Source of the DNA: Leptolyngbyaceae cyanobacterium
GTDB taxonomy: Bacteria > Cyanobacteriota > Cyanobacteriia > Cyanobacteriales > Aerosakkonemataceae
Direction of reading: 5' to 3'
DNA length: 64,000 bases
Assembly (NCBI GenBank): GCA_036703985.1
Contig: DATNQN010000128.1
Span: 1-64,000 of the forward strand
Numbering within the stretch: position 1 is the stretch's first letter; every line of letters begins with the position of its first letter. Both the position numbers and the translations under genes were made by a program. Below the pieces are notes generated by a model that saw nothing but the letters and a program-made list of their open reading frames with translations, was not told the DNA's origin and did no database searches. Below are positions 7,764-16,852 of the stretch, piece by piece.

Positions 7764-9344
7764 ATGCTAACTAAAATCTCCGAACCACAACAAATAGATT
7801 ACGTAGAACTTTCCAACCCACAAGCTTTGCTGAGAACACTGCAAAATCTTCGCCAAGCAGTTTACGAAGAAGGAGAAATCATCCTAAATCAATGGCAATC
7901 TCAGCTAAAAAGACCCGACTTTCGCCACAGCGCCCAGAATTTAGCTTACTACCTATCCCTCAGACGAAGAGACTTACGCCCGTTGCAAACAGCTTTGATG
8001 CCTTGGGGACTTTCATCTTTAGGCAGAATAGAAGCCAGAGTAATGCCAAATTTAGATGCAGTGATAGCTACCCTCACCGCAATTTGTCAACCAAACACCG
8101 CTTCCCTTCCCAAACGCCCACCACTAGAAGCATTTTTTGAAGGTACTCGCCTACTTCAGAAACATACAGAAGCATTATTTGGTAAAAACTCAACTCAGCG
8201 CCAGGTAAGAATTTTAGTTACTTTACCCACAGATGCGACTAACAATTACGAATTCGTGCGAGATTTATTGAATCGAGGTGCTGATTGCGTGCGAATTAAT
8301 TGCGCCCATGATAATACAGAAAAATGGGAAGCTATGATAGCAAACGTGCGTCGCGCCGAACAAGAAACGGGGAAATCCTGCAAAGTATTAATGGATTTAA
8401 GTGGGCCAAAACCCCGCACGGGAAATATCATCGAACCTTCCGACGGTAAGAGAGTATTAGAAGGAGATTATATTTTATTAAAGCACGCGAAAGCCAACAA
8501 AAAAAGCGACAAAAAATCAACACAAATTAAACAAGATAACACGGGATTATCTGGTAAATCTTTTCAAACGAGTTGCACCATTCCAGAAATACTCGATCAA
8601 TTAAAAATAGGTGCAGTAGTTTGGATTGATGATGGAAAAATTGGCACTCAGGTAGTCGATACAAACTATCGATTAACTGCTGAAAGCACCCCAGGCGTTT
8701 TGTTACGAGTTACCCACGCGCCACCCAAAGGCGCGAAGCTTCGTCCCGACAAAGGATTAAATTTTCCCGATACAGTTTTGCAGTTAAGTCCATTAACAGA
8801 AAAAGATTATCAAGATTTAGATTTCGTTGCCACTCATGCGGATATTATCGGATATTCTTTCGTCCAACAAGCCGCAGATATTGCATTACTTCAACAAGCA
8901 TTAGAAACGCGGATTAAGGATTTGCAAATTCCCGCTATTGTTGCTAAAATCGAAACTCCTGAAGCAGTGCGTAACTTGCCAGAATTAATCGTACAAGCAG
9001 CCGGAAAACAATCCTTTGGCGTGATGATTGCCAGAGGCGATTTAGCAGTCGAAATCGGCTACCAACGGATGGTAGAAATGCAGGAAGAAATTCTTTGGTT
9101 GTGCGAAGCTGCCCATGTTCCAGTAATTTGGGCAACGCAAGTTTTAGAAAGTTTAGTCAAAGAAGGAACGCCTTCCAGAGGAGAAATGACTGATGCAGCA
9201 ATGGCGGAAAGGGCAGAATGCGTTATGCTCAATAAAGGGCCATTTGTTGCTGAAGCAGTCACGATTTTAGATGATGTTTTGACGCGAATGCAAGCACATC
9301 AAAAGAAGAAAACACCTCAATTGCGGGCGTTACATTCTTGGTAA
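7764..9344 (+). CDS. atypical pyruvate kinase-like protein
   Basis: A 526-residue protein. The first 150 residues are an all-helical extension not found in ordinary pyruvate kinase. The barrel follows: ILVTLPTDATNNYEFVRDLL, RINCAHD (canonical RLNFSH), LMDLSGPKPRTG (canonical DxxGPEIRTG), IPAIVAKIETPEAV with the catalytic Lys, MIARGDLAVEI, and PVIWATQVLESLVKEGTPSRGEMTDAA. The usual LSGETA loop is replaced by MLNKGP and the allosteric C-terminal domain is missing. The fold is certain; ordinary pyruvate kinase activity is not. The gene ends exactly where the convergent next gene ends. Confidence 0.8.
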   Translation: MLTKISEPQQIDYVELSNPQALLRTLQNLRQAVYEEGEIILNQWQSQLKRPDFRHSAQNLAYYLSLRRRDLRPLQTALMPWGLSSLGRIEARVMPNLDAVIATLTAICQPNTASLPKRPPLEAFFEGTRLLQKHTEALFGKNSTQRQVRILVTLPTDATNNYEFVRDLLNRGADCVRINCAHDNTEKWEAMIANVRRAEQETGKSCKVLMDLSGPKPRTGNIIEPSDGKRVLEGDYILLKHAKANKKSDKKSTQIKQDNTGLSGKSFQTSCTIPEILDQLKIGAVVWIDDGKIGTQVVDTNYRLTAESTPGVLLRVTHAPPKGAKLRPDKGLNFPDTVLQLSPLTEKDYQDLDFVATHADIIGYSFVQQAADIALLQQALETRIKDLQIPAIVAKIETPEAVRNLPELIVQAAGKQSFGVMIARGDLAVEIGYQRMVEMQEEILWLCEAAHVPVIWATQVLESLVKEGTPSRGEMTDAAMAERAECVMLNKGPFVAEAVTILDDVLTRMQAHQKKKTPQLRALHSW

Positions 9345-9713
9345 TTAGAGTTTATGTTCTAAGCGACTAAGACGTTCGGAATAACTTTTCATTACTTCAA
9401 GTGCAAACATAGGTGTTTCTTGGACAGCAAACAGAAATCGTTGCTTATCAATAAAAGCAAGTTGGCAGTCAGTTTTGGCAATTGCAGTATAAGTTCTGGT
9501 GCTTACTCCGATTAGTGCGCCAGCCCCAAAAACCTGCCCCGTCTTAATTGTTTCCACAACTTTGCCATTAACTGATAAGTCAACTTCTCCTGCCAAAATC
9601 CCATATAGGAAATCACCCGGTTGTCCTTCTGCAAAGATGATTTCACCGGCGGAAAATGTCTTGGGACTTGGTTGTTTTTGAAAGATGCTGAGTGTTTTGG
9701 CTGGTTCTAACAT
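9345..9713 (-). CDS. cyclic nucleotide-binding domain protein
   Basis: A 122-residue protein consisting of one cNMP-binding fold: FSAGEIIFAEGQPGDFLYGILAGEVDL, then GQVFGAGALIGVSTRTYTAIAKTDCQLAFI and a final helix. There is no DNA-binding helix-turn-helix, so it is not a complete Crp-type regulator. The phosphate-binding Arg position is replaced (GALIGVSTRTYTA instead of GE(I/L)AL...RSA), so cNMP binding is doubtful. It may sense by protein contact. Its stop abuts the stop of the pyruvate kinase-like gene with no gap. Confidence 0.85.
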   Translation of the reverse strand: MLEPAKTLSIFQKQPSPKTFSAGEIIFAEGQPGDFLYGILAGEVDLSVNGKVVETIKTGQVFGAGALIGVSTRTYTAIAKTDCQLAFIDKQRFLFAVQETPMFALEVMKSYSERLSRLEHKL

Positions 9714-10489
9714 AGTTCTCGTGATTAGTGTGAGGTTAGAAACCCGGTTTTTTTGAAAAAACCGGGTTTCTATGTTTGTGATTATCGGAAATTGAGTGGT
9801 GCGTTAAGTACTATTTTCTCATCCCGTGTCACAATCAACCCAAGCTGAATCAAGTTGTTGTGATTAAAACGCCCGATGCGAGTCTGCCAAATTATCCAGA
9901 ATGTGCGAAATTTGTCAAGCGATTTATTCATCTCTGCTACGCCAACAAGACTGAAAAAATTAACCACAGATGACCGCAGATATAGCAATGTAGGTTGGGT
10001 TTCGTACCTCAACCCAACAAATGCGTAGGTTTCGCTTAAGCCGTCATTTGCATAGCAAGAAAGCTATATCCATATTTGGGTTCATCTGCGATAAAAAATA
10101 TCCAAAGCTTGCATAAGGTCAGAAACCGGGTTTTTAGCAATTTACCCCAACCCATTTGGTAAAAAGCTCGGTTTCTTTCGTCTAATTAGACTCGATGAAG
10201 TATTTATTTTATCTCCTTCCAAATTGCTTTTTCTTAAATCGATGAGTTCTTGTGTCATAATTATTGCCAGCACTCGTTTGCGCTTTAGATAGAATTATAC
10301 CATTAGGAATAGCTAGTTATACTTATTATTTATTAGCCCAAATTTCAATTCTTATATCGATAGCTGATTATAGCTTAGAATACCCGGAGTGGTTTTTCTT
10401 CCTTCGGTACTACTTTTTTTGTAAATTATTGCGTTAATCTAAAAATAGTGTTAACGAAATAGTAGTTATCTTAGTTGAGAGCATAAACA
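9714..10489. other. repeat-rich intergenic region
   Basis: About 775 bases holding three repeat pieces: a perfect palindrome (9737-9772, AGAAACCCGG type), a copy of the ttgggtttcgtacctcaacc hairpin near 10000, and an imperfect palindrome at 10121-10176. A minus-strand frame of 76 residues (9782-10012) crosses the repeats and is not convincing as a gene. The final 200 bases are AT-rich and likely hold the promoter of the next gene. Confidence 0.55.
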
Positions 10490-10855
10490 ATGCTCAAAAA
10501 AATTATTGTAATTTGCTTTGCTTTTATGTTAGGAGTCGCCATTTTTCCCGGTTTGACCCTAGCACAATCGACTAGTTACCTAGAATCTCGCATATCTAGA
10601 TTAGAGTCGGATAATTTTCAGTTGCGATCGCAAATTGACCGCCTCGAATCCCAAATCAGTCAACTCAGCAGAAGTCCTAACCTTCCTAGAAGACAAACAA
10701 CTAGACCAACAGCAACTCCGCCACCTCAATCACCACCAGCCAGAACTACTAGGACATCCCAAGACCCCATGTTCCAAAATTTAGCTAACCTGGTAATCGA
10801 ACTGAAAGAGCGGGTGCAAGCACTAGAAAAACAAGTTGCCCAACTAAGAAGATAA
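10490..10855 (+). CDS. secreted coiled-coil protein
   Basis: A 121-residue protein with a signal peptide (MLKKIIVICFAFMLGVAIFPG..., cleavage near TLAQS). A coiled-coil segment rich in the pattern SRLESDNFQLRSQIDRLESQ follows, then a Pro/Thr/Arg-rich linker (about 65-90), and a second short coiled coil (ELKERVQALEKQVAQL) at the C-terminus. It should be periplasmic or secreted and oligomeric. No catalytic domain is visible. It stands alone, with a convergent methyltransferase gene 14 bases downstream. Confidence 0.75.
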   Translation: MLKKIIVICFAFMLGVAIFPGLTLAQSTSYLESRISRLESDNFQLRSQIDRLESQISQLSRSPNLPRRQTTRPTATPPPQSPPARTTRTSQDPMFQNLANLVIELKERVQALEKQVAQLRR

Positions 10856-10869
10856 CAAAGTTGGCATTC

Positions 10870-11493
10870 TTACTTATTTACCTGAATCACCTGCAAACTT
10901 CCCCCGGCATACAAAATCTGTTTTTTCTGTTGAAAACCAATCTCTTCCAACAACTTAAGCAAGTCCGTTTGCAATAACTGCCAAGCAGTTTCCGTTTCAA
11001 ACAACCACAAGAATAAGGATATGGGTGGCCAAAATAGGGGATTCGTGGGTGGGTGAAAATCTACCAGTGCAAACGTTCCACCCGGTTTTAACACCCGATA
11101 TACTTCGTTGAGAATCTTTCGCAATTGTGTTGGCTCCATTTCGTGCATGGCCACGCTGGTATGCACCAAATCGAATATTTTATCCGCAAACGGCATATCT
11201 TCAGCAAAAGCTTCTACGTACTCAGCTTGTGGCACGTTCTGCTGCGCCCGTTTCAAAGACAGAGGAGAAGCATCCAATCCGGTCACGTTTTGCGAATATT
11301 CCACCAAAATTTGGGTAGCTTGTCCGCTACCGCAACAAAGGTCTAACACTTTAGTTTCTGGAAGAATAGTCAAGCCTTGCAAAGCTAATCGACGAAATCG
11401 ACTTTCTCCACCCACACTTAAAGCAGCTAAACCAGATACAGCATCGTATAACCACTGATATCGATAACTCCACTCTCTTAAAATAGTTGCCAT
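10870..11493 (-). CDS. class I SAM-dependent methyltransferase
   Basis: A 207-residue protein with methyltransferase motif I KVLDLCCGSGQAT (about 49-61), acidic motif II VTGLDASPLSL, a motif near VEAFAEDMPFADKIFDLV, and the YRVLKPGGTFALVDF segment typical of the UbiE/Methyltransf_11 group. The substrate cannot be inferred. It is the last host-like gene before the accessory block, whose tyrosine recombinase gene lies 190 bases upstream. Confidence 0.88.
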   Translation of the reverse strand: MATILREWSYRYQWLYDAVSGLAALSVGGESRFRRLALQGLTILPETKVLDLCCGSGQATQILVEYSQNVTGLDASPLSLKRAQQNVPQAEYVEAFAEDMPFADKIFDLVHTSVAMHEMEPTQLRKILNEVYRVLKPGGTFALVDFHPPTNPLFWPPISLFLWLFETETAWQLLQTDLLKLLEEIGFQQKKQILYAGGSLQVIQVNK

Positions 11494-11622
11494 AAATTAA
11501 CCTTTGGAAAAATCTGTTTAACTTATTGATAAATGAATCCATTAACAGGATATATTGTTAAAATCAGTAACGAACCCACGGATAGTAAACTTTATTCTCT
11601 GCAATCATTAAAAATTTAAAAT

Positions 11623-11656
11623 AAATCCTTTATAGATATAGATCTATAAAGGATTT
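11623..11656. repeat. perfect 15-bp palindrome beside the integrase gene
   Basis: AAATCCTTTATAGAT at 11623-11637 is the exact reverse complement of 11642-11656, with a 4-base centre. It lies 27 bases past the integrase stop. It could be a recombinase core or attachment site, or a terminator for the integrase transcript on the minus strand. A matching copy at the right side of the block was searched for by eye and not found. Confidence 0.7.
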
Positions 11657-11682
11657 GTTGTTTCAATCCCTGATAGGTATTC

Positions 11683-12291
11683 TCAATCTTCCCACAGCCC
11701 CTCAAACCGATTAGGAGCCAGAGCGGTATATTTAGCCGTATTCTTAATATCCCGATGACCGAGCCAATCTTGAATTAACCGGGTATCTCTCCCAGCATTA
11801 GCCAACGCATAACCGCAGCTGTGCCGCAGCATATGAAAGTGAATCGGAATCGACAAACTAGCCTTTACACCCAAGCGCTCAACGCACTTACGAGCGCTAG
11901 CCTCATTGATGGGGACACCCTGAGAAGTTGTGAAGACCCACGGGGTATGAACATTTAGCGATCGCAATTTCTTGAGCGATCGCACCTCATCCTTCCCCAA
12001 CGGATGAGAACCCGAAATACTTCCCTTTAAGCGATTTACCCAGAATCTAGCTGATTGCAGGTCAATAGATGCCCATTTTGTATCCACAGCTTCGGATACT
12101 CTCAGCCCGTGCCGGAAAGCCAGCAATATCAGAGCATAATTACGACACTTGAGGAACTCACCAGAACTAGCAGACTTAGCAGTATTAAGTAATGTTTCGA
12201 TTTCTACGGCTGTAAGATATTCCCTCCCATCTCTCATTTGTTGGGAGGTTCTCTTAGCTTGTCTCATTCTTGCCGTAGAAGTAGCTAACAT
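11683..12291 (-). CDS. short tyrosine recombinase/integrase
   Basis: A 202-residue protein consisting almost only of a tyrosine recombinase catalytic domain, like the FimB/FimE class. Visible active-site residues: Arg in FRHGLRVSEA, the H-x-x-R of HMLRHSCGYALA, His in WLGHRDIKNT, and the Tyr nucleophile in KYTAL. It lacks the arm-binding and core-binding N-terminal domains of phage lambda-type integrases. It lies at the left end of the accessory block, pointing outward, so it probably mediates integration or inversion. Its partner sites are unknown. Confidence 0.9.
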   Translation of the reverse strand: MLATSTARMRQAKRTSQQMRDGREYLTAVEIETLLNTAKSASSGEFLKCRNYALILLAFRHGLRVSEAVDTKWASIDLQSARFWVNRLKGSISGSHPLGKDEVRSLKKLRSLNVHTPWVFTTSQGVPINEASARKCVERLGVKASLSIPIHFHMLRHSCGYALANAGRDTRLIQDWLGHRDIKNTAKYTALAPNRFEGLWED

Positions 12292-12503
12292 CTAACTGCT
12301 GTATCTCCTATTACTCCGTTACCTCTCCCCTGTGGTTGTATCATTTCCACGTATTTTTGATACTGTAGGTGAGTCCTTCCCTCACTGCGATCGCTAGGTG
12401 CTGTGGTCTTTAGGCCCTGCGATCTACCGCCCGGTTAGGGTGTCCTTACTCAGGGGACTCGGTATCGTGTCATATCGCCACGACGCTACAACCCTATTAT
12501 CGC
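12292..12503. other. GC-richer non-coding leader of the integrase gene
   Basis: About 210 bases between the integrase start and the stop of a large minus-strand gene. It contains small inverted repeats: GTATCA (12338-12343) with TGATAC (12358-12363), and GTGAG with CTCAC near 12370-12386. The composition differs from the AT-rich gaps elsewhere. It may hold the integrase promoter and regulatory or recombination sites. No tRNA was seen. Confidence 0.4.
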
Positions 12504-14468
12504 CTAAGTTTGCGGTCTTTGCACCTCCGTAATATTCGGGGTTGGTGGGTTCACTGCGTCCGGAGTCAGGATGCCATTATTGTTTGGCAGTTGTATTTCC
12601 CGCTTCCACTTGTCCCACTCTTTCTCAAATTGGCTGTTTCGCTGCTTATCCTTCTTCCGTTCGGCCTTGATAGCATCACCCGGCATTCCCGGCTGTCCCG
12701 TGGCAGGGTTAGTATCGACGGTTGAGTACACGGCCTTTCCTGCGATCTGCGCCCAGTAGCTAATATTCAGCAGTAGCCCAATCAATGTCCGATTGTCCTT
12801 AATATCGGTGACAATTAAGTCTTGCTCGGAAGACTTTAACATTTCCTCGGTGGATTGCCCTGCCCCTTGCCAACTCTCAAGGTTTGGGGTAAATGTCGTC
12901 TTAACCTTGATCGTCTCATTTCCCGTGATCGCTCCCGTGAGCTTGACCAATTCATTTAGAATGTGTAAAGCCTTTAGCGCCGCGTTACCCGCCTTGCTTG
13001 CTTCAGTTGCCGCCCTCAGCCCCCACTGCACGCCTTGATCGCTATCTTCAATAATTTTGAGATTGCCAGCGTACAGTTCTGCTATAGCGTGCTCGAGGTT
13101 CCAAAGTTTGACCGGTTTCTTTTTCCCATCGTCTGTAACTTCAAATTCTATAGGCCACTTGCCAGACCAGGCATTCCATTGCTTGAACCACCACTCTTGA
13201 AAGCCTGCCAGGTCGCTAATATCTATGACATCTCGATCGACCGCTTCGGCTAAAGAGTTTGGGTTCGGAATGAGAGAATCGGGAACCTTCGCCGGAAAAC
13301 GATGCAACCCTAAACGATAATATTCGGATGCAATCAACCCATTCATCACATCTATCAAATTATTAGCTTGAATCGTACCCGCCCGACCAAAACCACCTTG
13401 ATAAATTTTCTTACCCGCATTTTCAATATTCTGTTCTGGAGCAAAAGTATAAGTAGAAATAAAATTTTGTGCGCCGACAGCTTTGTGAATTTCTTTGACC
13501 AATTTTTCGAGATTATTTAATCTCTGTTGCTGTGCGCCAGAAATATCTCTGCAACTACAACCGCCCATACATGGTGTCTCCTCTGGTGGATCTGGCGTTG
13601 GTGGTGGATTGATTGGAATTGAATCGGCTATACCGTTTGATTGGCTTGGCGAAGAAGCCGAAGGTATGAAATTATAATTCCCGTTAATGAAATCAACATG
13701 AGGCCATACCCAATTTATTGATAAAGAAGTATTTGGCCATTGAGTTCGAGAATCCAAAGGATTCTCAATTCCGCCACCCTTTCTATAAAAAGATCCTTTT
13801 AAAAAAAAAGTGCCCCCACCGCCTGTGTTGTAAGGAATTCCCTGCCCGTTGCCAGAAAAAACATACTGAGCCTGATTCATTCCGCTCCAACCTGCAACTA
13901 TGTCAATAAAGGTTCCATCACCCGGCACGATAGAAAAGTGTTCTTCTGTTTCGTATCCGGATTTATGTTTCGTTTTGACAATTAAAGTGCCTGGAGTTAA
14001 AAATTCAACGTTTTGAGGATTCGGAGCATTAAGGAGTTCTTGTTCTAGACGTTGAATAGTGCTAGCGGGCGTATCTGGAGGAAATTGGATAGTTCCAGGT
14101 GGTAGACCGATTCGTTGACGGATTCGATCGATCGATTCGGCTCTTTCTTGCCGTTCCCTAATCCTTTCCTCTATCGCCTCCCTGTCCGGATCTCTCAATC
14201 CATCGCACTTTCCCCCATTAGCCCAAAACTGCAAAGGAGTTACGTAGATGAAATCACCCAACTCAGGGCTATAACAGGGGATGCCAGCCGTCTCAGAAAG
14301 TAGCGATGGTAAATCAAGTACACCCGCTTGACCGCCAGACCCTAACCGGATGGCAACATCAGCCGCACCCAATACTTCTAATAATGAACCCAATGCTTTT
14401 GTAACAGGGGAATTCATTAGATTAGAAAGCGCATTTGATGCTTGTCCGCAAATGTTAGGAAGTTGCAT
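12504..14468 (-). CDS. large unrecognised protein of the virion-like block
   Basis: A 654-residue protein, not recognised. The N-terminus (MQLPNICGQASNALSNLMNS) is followed by a small hydrophobic, Gly/Leu-rich part. An Arg/Glu helix (about 92-115, EERIRERQERAES) and a beta-rich section with an aromatic/Gly-rich stretch (GQGIPYNTGGGGTFF) come next. A Pro-rich linker with a Cys cluster (CMGGCSC, near 305) follows, then a helical C-terminal half. There is no Walker motif. It is six bases downstream of the 251-residue gene and is the last gene of that minus-strand operon. A structural or adhesin-like role is inference from neighbours. Confidence 0.65.
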   Translation of the reverse strand: MQLPNICGQASNALSNLMNSPVTKALGSLLEVLGAADVAIRLGSGGQAGVLDLPSLLSETAGIPCYSPELGDFIYVTPLQFWANGGKCDGLRDPDREAIEERIRERQERAESIDRIRQRIGLPPGTIQFPPDTPASTIQRLEQELLNAPNPQNVEFLTPGTLIVKTKHKSGYETEEHFSIVPGDGTFIDIVAGWSGMNQAQYVFSGNGQGIPYNTGGGGTFFLKGSFYRKGGGIENPLDSRTQWPNTSLSINWVWPHVDFINGNYNFIPSASSPSQSNGIADSIPINPPPTPDPPEETPCMGGCSCRDISGAQQQRLNNLEKLVKEIHKAVGAQNFISTYTFAPEQNIENAGKKIYQGGFGRAGTIQANNLIDVMNGLIASEYYRLGLHRFPAKVPDSLIPNPNSLAEAVDRDVIDISDLAGFQEWWFKQWNAWSGKWPIEFEVTDDGKKKPVKLWNLEHAIAELYAGNLKIIEDSDQGVQWGLRAATEASKAGNAALKALHILNELVKLTGAITGNETIKVKTTFTPNLESWQGAGQSTEEMLKSSEQDLIVTDIKDNRTLIGLLLNISYWAQIAGKAVYSTVDTNPATGQPGMPGDAIKAERKKDKQRNSQFEKEWDKWKREIQLPNNNGILTPDAVNPPTPNITEVQRPQT

Positions 14469-14473
14469 TGTTT

Positions 14474-15229
14474 TTATTTGCTAGTTACGGCTAGCGGACA
14501 AACTAAAGTTGATAATCGAGCCGCGTGAGTGCGAACAATTTCATCGGCTTGCTTTAGGATGTCGGGTGATTTTTTATAAGTCTGTTCGAGTGCTTCTATA
14601 AAAGCGTTATCGCCTTGGAAAGAAATATTAGCTAAATCATTTGCTTCGGTAAAAGTCATCCCTGCTTTGATGAAACTTTCCCTGATAACTTGTGGAGAGG
14701 TAGCTGTAGCCCTCAACCGAATCACAAAATTTTGGACTACATTTTCTGTTACTTCTTCTGCTATTTCTTTGGTTACTTGATTGTTAACGGCAATCTCTTT
14801 TGCCAATTCAGCTAAAGTTTCTAATTGATTGACATTTTGTTGAGCTTTTGCCCACACTCGAACTGCTGCTGCTCCGTAGTTTCGAGCAAATTCCCGCAAG
14901 GTATCGCCTTCGGGGACGATTTCACCCGCAGGCACTTCATCCCCTTGCAAAACAGATTGGCCTGCACGTACTTGCATGGGGTTAGATATGCCGGCTGTGG
15001 CGGGAACCCAAACAGTTACGGGTTGAACTGATAGCTGTAGAACAGGGTTGCTTTGCGTTTGGATTACAGTTTGACTGACGCTAACTCTAGTTGACACTCG
15101 CACTCTTACCGGGACGCTCTCTCCTACTCCCACGGTTACCGGAACGCAATCGTTTTGCGTACTAGGTGACATCCCATTAAATAATGGGTTCACCTCGAAA
15201 ACCATACCCCCATGATTCATCCAAGCCAT
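14474..15229 (-). CDS. hypothetical protein, virion-like block
   Basis: A 251-residue protein. The first half is Val/Ser/Pro-rich and predicted beta (VPVRVRVSTRVSVSQTVIQT). The second half is helical (LETLAELAKEIAVNNQVTKE and following). It has no signal peptide, membrane helix or catalytic motif. Beta-then-helix layouts occur in phage structural proteins, but no family was recognised. It is part of a tight minus-strand operon running 16455 to 12504. Confidence 0.6.
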   Translation of the reverse strand: MAWMNHGGMVFEVNPLFNGMSPSTQNDCVPVTVGVGESVPVRVRVSTRVSVSQTVIQTQSNPVLQLSVQPVTVWVPATAGISNPMQVRAGQSVLQGDEVPAGEIVPEGDTLREFARNYGAAAVRVWAKAQQNVNQLETLAELAKEIAVNNQVTKEIAEEVTENVVQNFVIRLRATATSPQVIRESFIKAGMTFTEANDLANISFQGDNAFIEALEQTYKKSPDILKQADEIVRTHAARLSTLVCPLAVTSK

Positions 15230-15238
15230 TTTTAAGCC

Positions 15239-15610
15239 TCAATCAATATAACGAAATGCCCAAGGTTGCGTGGGGTCAATTTTATTTCCCACGACTTCCG
15301 GAGAATATGCCGTTCTAAACAGGCGATGCGCTGGCAACAGGGCACCGATCGGCCAATATTGACGCCACATCATTCGACCTCGATAGCGGGTAACGCGATG
15401 CCAGTTTGCTTCGTTGACCGGGGCCGATCGCCTAAGTCCCCTCAACGGCAAATCGAAATCTGGTAATCCGTACTGGGGAAAACTCATCCTCGTATACCAG
15501 TGAGGTAGGGTTCCCATGATGTTCCAGGGGTGATTTGGCAGCAAGCGATCGCAAACTGGGTTTGCCAGCGTGTCGTTGTTGATCCAGCTTTTCCGAAAAT
15601 TGATCGTCAT
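15239..15610 (-). CDS. hypothetical protein, virion-like block
   Basis: A 123-residue basic, Trp/Arg-rich protein (for example WHRVTRYRGRMMWRQYW). Its start overlaps the stop of the upstream gene by four bases, indicating translational coupling. Composition suggests nucleic acid or membrane interaction, but there is no recognised domain. Confidence 0.6.
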   Translation of the reverse strand: MTINFRKSWINNDTLANPVCDRLLPNHPWNIMGTLPHWYTRMSFPQYGLPDFDLPLRGLRRSAPVNEANWHRVTRYRGRMMWRQYWPIGALLPAHRLFRTAYSPEVVGNKIDPTQPWAFRYID

Positions 15611-16455
15611 ATCGATCGAACCCCTTCTCTAACAGATACTTGGGTAGGTTGAGCGCTGTATCCTTTCACCGCACCGCGATAAGGCATATTCGCATCTATT
15701 TGGTGGACGCTTCCAAAAGGTAATATCGGCACTCCAGGGCCAGTATCGTTGTCATATTTAATCCATAAAATATAATCTGCAACATTCGCCCCTGGCGCTG
15801 GATTCGAGTAGTTGATTATTGTTGCATTCTCGCGGGAAATGTTGGCAGCTAAAATAGTGGTTTCTTGTTGAACCGTGAATATTTGCGAAGGCGAATACAA
15901 AACTGTAAAAGCACCCAATTTGGGCGACTTTCTTTTGATAGCGCTTCCCCGGATCGAGATGTAGTCATTCCCTTGTAAGGGGGTTTTCATCTTCAGGTAC
16001 AGCACTTCATACGCATCAGTTTTGGGTGATTTTCCCGTTGAGATGGTATTGTTCGTTCCTGCGAAAAATACCATCAAGCTGATGATATAAAAAGGTGGCT
16101 GATTAAATAGGGGGATTTCGCAGATAAATTGCTCTGGTTGCGCCTCGTATCCCGAATAAAATTGTATAGTTTTGTAATCGGAAAGTAGGGCAACTCGATC
16201 CATTACTTTTTTTACTTCTTCGGCTGTTGCACTTTCAGGTAGTGCCGGTAAACTAGTCAGCCCGATCGAAGGTAAAGAAATAGTTGCTTCGAGGTAATCG
16301 ATAAAGCTTGCGTACTCCAGCCCCATATTATCTTCTGATGCTGGATGCCATCCGGGTGAATAGATAGGGATTAAATCCGTGCCGTTCGATGGTCGAACCT
16401 CAAGCAAAAGGCTTTCTACATAAGGCTCTTGGAGCTTATCTTGATTACCGATCAT
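15607..16455 (-). CDS. hypothetical protein, virion-like block
   Basis: A 282-residue protein with a beta-rich composition (VFFAGTNNTISTG, NDYISIRGSAIKRK) and a C-terminal segment ending VSVREGVRSI. No catalytic motif. It is the first gene of a minus-strand operon whose promoter must lie in the 37 bases separating it from a divergent plus-strand gene. A virion surface protein would fit but is not shown. Confidence 0.6.
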   Translation of the reverse strand: MIGNQDKLQEPYVESLLLEVRPSNGTDLIPIYSPGWHPASEDNMGLEYASFIDYLEATISLPSIGLTSLPALPESATAEEVKKVMDRVALLSDYKTIQFYSGYEAQPEQFICEIPLFNQPPFYIISLMVFFAGTNNTISTGKSPKTDAYEVLYLKMKTPLQGNDYISIRGSAIKRKSPKLGAFTVLYSPSQIFTVQQETTILAANISRENATIINYSNPAPGANVADYILWIKYDNDTGPGVPILPFGSVHQIDANMPYRGAVKGYSAQPTQVSVREGVRSI

Positions 16456-16492
16456 TAATAGTACAATTGTTCTATAGTTGACTTTATTGTAT

Positions 16493-16852
16493 ATGCTTAC
16501 GGCTCAAGATGTTCTGATTAATGGCAGTGTAGACGCTTCAACATTTGAAATAATTAATAGCAAGCTTTATTTAAATGTAGGCGCTTTGATCGGGCAGGGG
16601 GTCAATAGTTTGACCAATCCTTGCATAGACGATCTATATTTAAAGCTTCATTTGGCATTATGGCGATCGCAAACTGCCTACAATGCTTCAAAACCAGCAG
16701 GACAGAGGATTAATTCCTGGTTTGAGCCGTCGAGCGGTAGCGCACAGTACTACAGCAACCTTACCCCGGCTGGATTCTACGCGGCGTGGAGTTGCCAAAG
16801 TAATTTTTTAGTACCCTCTAATGTCGATAGCGTCGTGGCGGTATTGCAGTAA
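16493..16852 (+). CDS. hypothetical protein coupled to 550-residue protein
   Basis: A 119-residue protein starting at the ATG at 16493 (MLTAQDVLINGSVDASTFEI); a TTG at 16478 is possible. The stop overlaps the next start by one base (TAATG), so the two are co-translated. No recognised domain. The mid part, LYLKLHLALWRSQTAYNASK, is helical. This two-gene plus-strand island lies inside a long minus-strand block. Confidence 0.6.
   Translation: MLTAQDVLINGSVDASTFEIINSKLYLNVGALIGQGVNSLTNPCIDDLYLKLHLALWRSQTAYNASKPAGQRINSWFEPSSGSAQYYSNLTPAGFYAAWSCQSNFLVPSNVDSVVAVLQ

Noticed and set aside
9782-10012. A 76-residue minus-strand frame in the repeat-rich gap
   Set aside because: It runs through known repeat sequence and has no recognised motif or ribosome binding site.
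11660-11677. A CRISPR repeat-like sequence (GTTTCAATCCCTGATAGG)
   Set aside because: Only one copy exists; there are no spacers, no array and no cas genes in the window.
12292-12503. A tRNA or att-tRNA target beside the integrase
   Set aside because: No cloverleaf could be drawn; only short inverted repeats are present.
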